A stretch of 10,681 nt of DNA, taken from positions 1 to 10,681 of the forward strand of contig JAJYGU010000345.1 of the NCBI GenBank assembly GCA_021784975.1. The letters run 5' to 3'. The position numbers and the translations under genes were made by a program. The DNA comes from Planctomycetota bacterium (GTDB taxonomy: Bacteria; Planctomycetota; Planctomycetia; Pirellulales; Thermoguttaceae). The first letter of the stretch is position 1; every line of letters starts with the position of its first letter. This document shows positions 6,111 to 10,681 of this stretch, in pieces. Below the pieces are notes generated by a model that was given only the letters and a program-made list of their open reading frames with translations, did not search any database and had not been told where the DNA came from.

Positions 6111-7027
6111 CAGCGACTCCTTTCCACCACGTACCAGGCCAGCTTGCAAAGCCCCTCGGCCCGGGCCCCAAAGAAAGCGACATCTTGGCAGGCTTCCGCC
6201 GTCAGCCGCCGGGCATATTGGATGCTCCGGTCAACGCCCAAAAGGCTCGGAAAGGTCAGTTTACCATGCTGGGCGTCCTTTCCGACTCGCTTGCCCATGG
6301 CGACTTGGCTGCTCTGTACGTCCAGCAGGTCGTCGGTAATCTGAAAACATAATCCGACGCGGCGCCCGAAGGCATCCAGGGCCGCCAGTTGGGCGAGTTC
6401 GGCGCCGGCCACTAGGCCTCCCAAGCGAAGCGAAACGCGAATCATCGCCCCCGTTTTGCGATGGTGGATGGATTCGAGAACCGCCAGGCTCGATGGGCCG
6501 TCCTGCCGACGACCGTCTCCGCCTGCGGTGTCGAGATCGGCAGCCTGCCCCCCGACCATGTTGGCGGCACCGGCGGCCTCGGCCAGGGCGGCACAGCAGG
6601 CGGCCGCCGTCTCCGCCGGTTGCACCTCCTTCGCCAGCACTTCGAAAGCCAAAGTCAGCAAGGCGTCGCCCGCCAAAATGGCAGTCGCCTCCCCGAACGC
6701 CTTGTGGCAGGTCGGACGCCCGCGCCGCAGATCGTCGTCGTCCATGGCGGGCAGATCATCATGGATGAGCGAATAGGCATGCACCATTTCGACCGCGCAA
6801 GCGCCCGGCATGGCGGCTTCGGCGTTGCCCTGGCAGGCTTCGGCTGCCAACAACACTAAGATTGGCCGCAACCGCTTGCCAGGGGCGAGCAGGCTGTACC
6901 GTATCGCTTCGCGCAGTCGTGCCGGACATCCGTCCTCCGTCGCCGTGCGGGCGTCCAACGCCGCGTCAATCTGCGGGATAAACTGCTCGGCGATCTCGGG
7001 GTACGACGAAAGAGGCTTCTGGAGCAT
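6110..7027 (-). CDS. ispA: Polyprenyl diphosphate synthase, farnesyl diphosphate synthase type
   Basis: This cytoplasmic enzyme joins isopentenyl diphosphate to allylic diphosphates, probably yielding C15 farnesyl diphosphate for undecaprenol, quinone or carotenoid pathways. It has 305 residues, typical for IspA. The first aspartate-rich motif is HDDLPAMDDDDLRRG (89-103), with the two-residue PA insert seen in bacterial FPP synthases. Tyr85-Ser86 just before it match the E. coli IspA pattern and argue for FPP over longer products. The second motif is QITDDLLD (229-236), followed by the lysine-containing GKLTFP (255-260). The substrate-binding GKRLRP is at 50-55. The ATG at 7027 has no clear ribosome binding site; a possible promoter lies just upstream. 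A geranylgeranyl diphosphate synthase cannot be excluded. The gene is preceded by xseB (139-base gap) and overlaps dxs by one base. Confidence 0.93.
   Translation of the reverse strand: MLQKPLSSYPEIAEQFIPQIDAALDARTATEDGCPARLREAIRYSLLAPGKRLRPILVLLAAEACQGNAEAAMPGACAVEMVHAYSLIHDDLPAMDDDDLRRGRPTCHKAFGEATAILAGDALLTLAFEVLAKEVQPAETAAACCAALAEAAGAANMVGGQAADLDTAGGDGRRQDGPSSLAVLESIHHRKTGAMIRVSLRLGGLVAGAELAQLAALDAFGRRVGLCFQITDDLLDVQSSQVAMGKRVGKDAQHGKLTFPSLLGVDRSIQYARRLTAEACQDVAFFGARAEGLCKLAWYVVERSR
6117..6123 (-). promoter_or_regulatory. Ribosome binding site of dxs
   Basis: AAAGGAG on the minus strand lies 6 bases before the dxs ATG (6110), inside the last codons of ispA. It is one of the best Shine-Dalgarno matches in the window, fixes the dxs start, and supports translational coupling with ispA. 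Confidence 0.8.
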
Positions 7028-7044
7028 CGAGCGGTCGGGCAGCC

Positions 7045-7072
7045 TTTATATTGCTTACGCTTGAAAGTGAAA
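7045..7072 (-). promoter_or_regulatory. Possible promoter of ispA-dxs-nadK
   Basis: On the minus strand TTTCAC (7067-7072) and TATAAA (7045-7050) are spaced 16 bases apart, about 17 bases upstream of the ispA ATG. They resemble sigma-70 -35 and -10 boxes in an AT-richer patch. Such short matches are common by chance, so this is tentative. Confidence 0.3.
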
Positions 7073-7104
7073 CAAACGTCCTTCGGTGGCAACGATTTGT
7101 TTCA
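7068..7104. repeat. 9-base inverted repeat upstream of ispA
   Basis: TGAAACAAA (7068-7076) and TTTGTTTCA (7096-7104) are perfect inverted copies separated by 19 bases. The left half overlaps the possible -35 box of ispA. It could be a regulator binding site, or the stem of a weak hairpin after xseB; the sequence does not decide between these. Confidence 0.4.
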
Positions 7105-7166
7105 ACTCACGCCGCAGTGAACACAGAACGCTGGAAGCAGCGGACGAATCGAATGCTACCCCTAGT

Positions 7167-7556
7167 TTAGGACGACGCTCCCGGTTCGTCTATGCCGAGG
7201 CCGCCGGTTGGCCCACTGTCGCCCCCACCGCTAGGTGGATCGCTCTCGACCGATCGCCTTCGGCCGGGACGTTTGACCGGTTGCTCCAAGTTGAAGGTGG
7301 CGGTATCGTCAAAAGGCTTGGTGACCGGGTTGCCTTCGGCATCGATGCCGCTGAGCAACTCGATCCTCCGCTCGGCGCGTTGCAGGAGTTCGTAAGACTG
7401 CCGCAGCAGTTTAGCGCCCTCTTCGTAGCGGTCCAGCGCCTCGTTAAGCCCGAGATCACCGTCTTCGAGCAGATGGACGATCTCTTCCAGCCGCCTCAAG
7501 GCGGCCTCGAAGGTGATCGGTTCCGACGACGGTGCGTCTCCAGATGTCTCACTCAT
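7167..7556 (-). CDS. xseB: Exodeoxyribonuclease VII small subunit
   Basis: XseB binds several copies per XseA large subunit and helps the complex degrade single-stranded DNA in the cytoplasm. The product is 129 residues. The family domain spans about 14-68: ITFEAALRRLEEIVHLLEDGDLGLNEAL with the conserved pattern of two short helices, then YEEGAKLLRQSYELLQRAERRIELL. The remaining ~60 residues form a low-complexity Pro/Gly/Asp-rich tail (GIDAEGNPVTKPFDDTATF, then GRRRS and SGGGDSGPTGG), whereas typical XseB proteins are about 60-85 residues. The ATG at 7556 lies 10 bases after the stop of the glycosyltransferase gene, with a weak GGCGGA site, so the two are probably co-transcribed. xseA is not in the window. 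ispA follows after 139 bases. Confidence 0.9.
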   Translation of the reverse strand: MSETSGDAPSSEPITFEAALRRLEEIVHLLEDGDLGLNEALDRYEEGAKLLRQSYELLQRAERRIELLSGIDAEGNPVTKPFDDTATFNLEQPVKRPGRRRSVESDPPSGGGDSGPTGGLGIDEPGASS

Positions 7557-7566
7557 TTTGATCCGC

Positions 7567-9120
7567 CTAGAGGTACATTTTCACTTTCGGCCAGAGCTTT
7601 GCGACCGGCTCTTTCGGCTTGCGGGCGATGCAAATCGAAATGTTCTTTTCATAATCCAAGCAATACTCGCAATCGAAGACCGCCGCCTGCCGGACGTCCT
7701 CAAAAGTGTGGCTCAATTCACTCGGGGGGAAGGCGATCGTGATAATCGTCCGGGTGTCGCTTGGCGGAGGCCCCCCAAAAAAGTAATTGTTGTGGCCGGA
7801 GTACACTTTGGGCAAGTCGTATTTCCGCCCGTAGAATTCCATCGCGCCTGCCTGGCCGTAGTTCCGGGCAAAAATGACCGTGTGTGCCCGCTCCGCTTCC
7901 GGGAGTGAATGGTACACTTTCGACACCACCGCCGCCATGTCTTCCCAACCGAAGCGATCGGCGAAATACTGCGGCAGACGCGACGTATGGCGCCTTTCCA
8001 TTTCATAGCGGGTGCCCGAATGGGATACGTACCGGGCGAGCATAGCCGGCGGGAGGATCGGCAGGCTGAGCGGGGCCACGAGCGCCGCGCCGACCAGCAC
8101 GACGCCGATCGACGCCGGCTTGAGCCTGCGCAGGCCGTATTTCTTGCCGACACCCTCGAGCATCACGGCGCCGGCGGCAAACAGGATGGGAAACGCCCCG
8201 CAGATGCGATCGGGGCGGCTGGAGCGAGTCGCGATCATCAAGGCTACGAGAATCACATACATCCATCCGAAGGCGCGGAATCGCTTACCATCCGCGGAAC
8301 ACAGTAGAAAATACAGGCCCAGCAACGTCAACGGAAGCAAGATCGGGTTGGCGTACAGGATCTGCCCCCACAGCACGCCCAGCGGCGACGTGGGCAGGTT
8401 CTTGCCCAGTGTGGCCTGCCGATAAAACTCCAGCGACGGAAAGCCGTGCGTCCACTGCCAGAGCAGATTGGGAAGCACGATCAGCAAGGCCACCAGGCCG
8501 CCCAGCCACAGCCATTTGGTGGCGAAGTGGCGGCGGGCGGTCGTCAGCAACATTCCCATCGCCAATGCCGCCAGATAAAGGACCATGGTGTGCTTGCTCA
8601 TCAGCCCCAGCCCGGCAAGTGCGCCCGCCAGGAGCCACCAGGCCGGCTGGTCGCTCGTGAGGGCCAGGATGGAGACGTAGGCGGTGAGAAGCCAAAATAG
8701 CTGTTCCGCGGAGTTCACGGAGAAGAAACCGCCCAGGACCAGAAACACCGGCGCGCTCAAGACGGCCAGCCCGGCCAAGCCTTGGGCGAATCGGCCGCCT
8801 CCTAGCTGCCGCGCGATCAGGCCCGTCACAACGATTTGTACTGCCCCCATCAGGGCAGGCAGAAAACGCAGGGCAGGGAGCGAATCTCCCAAGAGTCGAT
8901 GATTCCAATGCAGAAGCCAGATGGCCAAAGGCGGATGATCCACGTATCCCCAGGCAAGCCGCTTTGCACAGGCGATATAGTAGAACTCGTCGTGGTAGTA
9001 TCCGTAGTCGGTCAGTCCGCTGGTGAGGAAGTGCAGGGCGAGTTTAATTATTGCCAGCAACACGAGGATCCCGCCCGCGCCGCCGAACGGGAGAAGCAGA
9101 GGCCGGATTCTCCGCCACAT
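7567..9120 (-). CDS. GT39-family (PMT_2/ArnT-like) membrane glycosyltransferase
   Basis: The product resembles integral-membrane GT-C transferases that use polyprenyl-phosphate sugars to modify lipids or proteins on the outer face of the membrane. From ATG 9120 it has 517 residues. A first membrane segment is followed by the loop YGYYHDEFYYIACAKRLAWG with the acidic Asp-Glu pair expected at the active site, then YVDHPPLAIWLLHW, another family hallmark. About ten further hydrophobic segments follow up to roughly residue 370 (for example LAGLAVLSAPVFLVLGGFF and KWLWLGGLVALLIVLPNLLW), and the last ~140 residues look like a soluble extracytoplasmic domain. The acceptor and sugar cannot be told from sequence. 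GTG 9159 is an alternative start adding 13 hydrophilic residues; ATG 9120 was preferred as it leads directly into the basic MWRRIRP before the first membrane segment. It lies 10 bases ahead of xseB, in the place often held by xseA. Confidence 0.87.
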   Translation of the reverse strand: MWRRIRPLLLPFGGAGGILVLLAIIKLALHFLTSGLTDYGYYHDEFYYIACAKRLAWGYVDHPPLAIWLLHWNHRLLGDSLPALRFLPALMGAVQIVVTGLIARQLGGGRFAQGLAGLAVLSAPVFLVLGGFFSVNSAEQLFWLLTAYVSILALTSDQPAWWLLAGALAGLGLMSKHTMVLYLAALAMGMLLTTARRHFATKWLWLGGLVALLIVLPNLLWQWTHGFPSLEFYRQATLGKNLPTSPLGVLWGQILYANPILLPLTLLGLYFLLCSADGKRFRAFGWMYVILVALMIATRSSRPDRICGAFPILFAAGAVMLEGVGKKYGLRRLKPASIGVVLVGAALVAPLSLPILPPAMLARYVSHSGTRYEMERRHTSRLPQYFADRFGWEDMAAVVSKVYHSLPEAERAHTVIFARNYGQAGAMEFYGRKYDLPKVYSGHNNYFFGGPPPSDTRTIITIAFPPSELSHTFEDVRQAAVFDCEYCLDYEKNISICIARKPKEPVAKLWPKVKMYL

Positions 9121-9212
9121 GGTTCTTACCGGTCCTTCAGTCCTGTTGCGCTGTGACACCGTTTCGGTACGAGAACAGACGGGAAAGCGTGCGCTCGCGG
9201 CTAAACGCCCGT

Positions 9213-9263
9213 AATCCCCAATCCCTAATCCCTCATTCCTCCGCCCTCCCCTCTCATCCCTCG
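9213..9263. repeat. Pyrimidine-rich spacer with a 7-base tandem repeat
   Basis: AATCCCC (9213-9219), AATCCCT (9220-9226) and AATCCCT (9227-9233) stand in tandem, followed by a decayed CATTCCT unit (9234-9240) and a C/T-rich run reaching almost to the guaA stop. On the transcribed minus strand it is purine-rich, with GGGATT units directly after guaA. It may be a dispersed intergenic repeat; no stem-loop terminator is evident. Confidence 0.55.
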
Positions 9264-9265
9264 TC

Positions 9266-10681
9266 TCACTCCCACTCGATGGTCGCCGGCGGCTTGCTGC
9301 TGATGTCGTACACCACCCGGTTGACGCCCTTCAGCTCGTTGATGATCCGCGTCGACATCCGGGCCAGCAGATCGTAGGGAAGGTGGCTCCAGTCCCCGGT
9401 CATGAAGTCTTCGGTATTGATCGAGCGGATGGCCACCACCTCGGCGTAGGTCCGCGCATCGCCCATCACCCCTACGCTTCGCACCGGCAGCAGCACGGCA
9501 AACGCCTGGGCCGTCTTGCGGTACAGGCCGGCCTTCTTGATCTCGCCGACCACGATGGCGTCGGCTTCGCGGAGGATGTCGAGCCGATCCTTAGTGACCT
9601 CGCCGATGCAACGCACCGCCAATCCAGGCCCCGGAAACGGGTGTCGCCAGACGATGTCCTCCGGCAGCCCGAGCTGGATGCCCAGCTTGCGGACCTCGTC
9701 CTTGAACAGGTCGCGGAGCGGCTCGATCAACTCGAAGGCCAGATCGTCGGGCAGTCCGCCGACGTTGTGATGCAGCTTGATGGTGGCCGCCGGACCGTCG
9801 GGCGAGCCGCCGCTCTCAATTACGTCCGGATAGAGCGTGCCTTGGGCCAAGAAGCGGGCGTTGTCGATCTTGGCCGCCTCCTCGGAAAAACACTCGATAA
9901 AGGCGTGCCCGATCCGCCGCCGTTTCTCCTGCGGATCGACCACGCCCGCCAACGCCGCCAGGAACTTATCTTCCGCCTTGACTACGTGCAAGTCGGTCTT
10001 GAAGTGGTGGGAGAACTCGCGGAGGACCGATTCCTCCTCATCCTTGCGCAACAGGCCGTTGTCGACCAGGATGCAGGAGAGCTGCGGACCGATGGCTTGG
10101 GCCAACAGGGCCGCCACTACCGACGAGTCCACCCCGCCCGACAGCCCGCAGACCACTCGTCCCCGGCCGACGCGATGATGAATGGCGTCGACCGTCTCGC
10201 GGGCGAAGTCGCCCAGCCGCCACGTGCCCGCGCAGCGGCAGGCCCGTTTCAAAAAGTTGCCCAGGATCTCGGCGCCTTGCGGGGTGTGGGTCACTTCCGG
10301 GTGAAATTGCAGCCCGTAAATCGGCAAGGTGCGATGCTTGACGGCGGCGAACGGGCAGGTATCGGTGGCCGCCAGCGGCACGAAATCGGTCGAGGTGTCG
10401 GAGACCTGGTCGCCGTGGCTCATCCAGACCTCAATTTCCTCGGGCAGGCCGGCGAACAATTCCCGCGGCTGGACGATGCGGCACCGCGCCCGGCCGTATT
10501 CGCGGACCGACGCGCTCTGCACCTGGCCGCCCAACGCCTGGCAGGCCAGGTGCATGCCGTAGCAGATGCCCAGCACCGGCAAACCAAGACGAAAAATCTC
10601 CGGGTCGCAGTGGGGGGCGCCGGGCTCGTACACGCTGGCCGGTCCGCCGGAGAGGATGATCCCCTTCGGCTCCAACTCGCG
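9266..10681 (-). CDS. guaA: GMP synthase (glutamine-hydrolysing), 5' partial
   Basis: GuaA converts XMP to GMP using ATP and ammonia released from glutamine, the last step of guanine nucleotide synthesis in the cytoplasm. The frame is open to the right edge, giving 471 residues; about 45 N-terminal residues should lie beyond. The glutamine amidotransferase domain shows GIILSGGPASVYE, the nucleophile Cys40 in GICYGM, and the His127/Glu129 pair in LQFHPEV. The ATP pyrophosphatase domain has the P-loop GLSGGVDSSVVAAL (179-192) and LVDNGLLRKDE. The C-terminal dimerisation domain holds HPFPGPGLAVR and ends with the family-typical KPPATIEWE. All key residues are present, so it should be active. It is transcribed in the same direction as the glycosyltransferase gene, from which a 145-base spacer separates it. 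Confidence 0.97.
   Translation of the reverse strand, partial: RELEPKGIILSGGPASVYEPGAPHCDPEIFRLGLPVLGICYGMHLACQALGGQVQSASVREYGRARCRIVQPRELFAGLPEEIEVWMSHGDQVSDTSTDFVPLAATDTCPFAAVKHRTLPIYGLQFHPEVTHTPQGAEILGNFLKRACRCAGTWRLGDFARETVDAIHHRVGRGRVVCGLSGGVDSSVVAALLAQAIGPQLSCILVDNGLLRKDEEESVLREFSHHFKTDLHVVKAEDKFLAALAGVVDPQEKRRRIGHAFIECFSEEAAKIDNARFLAQGTLYPDVIESGGSPDGPAATIKLHHNVGGLPDDLAFELIEPLRDLFKDEVRKLGIQLGLPEDIVWRHPFPGPGLAVRCIGEVTKDRLDILREADAIVVGEIKKAGLYRKTAQAFAVLLPVRSVGVMGDARTYAEVVAIRSINTEDFMTGDWSHLPYDLLARMSTRIINELKGVNRVVYDISSKPPATIEWE

Noticed and set aside
6111..6149. Upstream start for dxs at 6149
   Set aside because: ATG 6110 has an AAAGGAG site 6 bases upstream and couples with the ispA stop; the extra 13 residues do not look like DXS.
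9121..9265. Terminator and promoter between guaA and the glycosyltransferase gene
   Set aside because: No convincing stem-loop with U-run or paired -35/-10 boxes could be identified by eye on the minus strand; only the tandem repeat is supported.

Overview
The window looks like a GC-rich chromosome segment from a bacterium of the phylum Planctomycetota, most likely a Pirellulales-type lineage. This is an inference. It rests on the planctomycete-style DXS (motifs such as GYPNPAESDYD and FMTGHAG), paired trypsin-fold/PDZ proteins, a secreted protein of a type I associate with planctomycetes, and intergenic GGGACWGTCCC palindromes. No tRNA, rRNA, CRISPR array, integrase or transposase was seen. 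Most of the window is housekeeping sequence, and I found no convincing new defence or mobile system.

Left part (1-2211, plus strand): two consecutive genes encode proteins with a trypsin-like (HtrA/DegP, S1C) fold followed by one PDZ domain. Both have lost catalytic residues. The first (5' end outside the window) keeps a His but has Glu and Ala at the Asp and Ser positions. The second has Phe, Met and Tyr at the three triad positions. They are best read as pseudoproteases, perhaps scaffold or peptide-binding proteins of the cell envelope. They are separated by about 310 bases (845-1158) filled with palindromic repeats, which makes the start of the second gene uncertain.

Middle (2212-3297): a hairpin repeat lies between convergent gene ends. 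It is followed by a minus-strand gene for a secreted protein of unknown function and then another repeat element next to the end of nadK.

Right part (3298-9120, minus strand): a likely transcription unit reads, in order of transcription, a GT39-type membrane glycosyltransferase, xseB (exonuclease VII small subunit), ispA (farnesyl diphosphate synthase type), dxs (1-deoxy-D-xylulose-5-phosphate synthase) and nadK (NAD kinase). The glycosyltransferase-xseB gap is 10 bases, ispA and dxs share one base (TGATG), and dxs-nadK are 14 bases apart. There is a 139-base gap before ispA that holds a possible internal promoter and an inverted repeat. dxs and ispA supply the first step and the C15 prenyl step of isoprenoid synthesis. 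nadK makes NADP, the source of NADPH used by the next MEP-pathway enzyme (DXR). The xseB-ispA-dxs order is a widely conserved gene neighbourhood, and the glycosyltransferase occupies the place where xseA is often found.

Far right (9266-10681, minus strand): guaA (GMP synthase), lacking only its N-terminal end, which lies beyond the window. A pyrimidine-rich spacer with a 7-base tandem repeat follows its stop codon.
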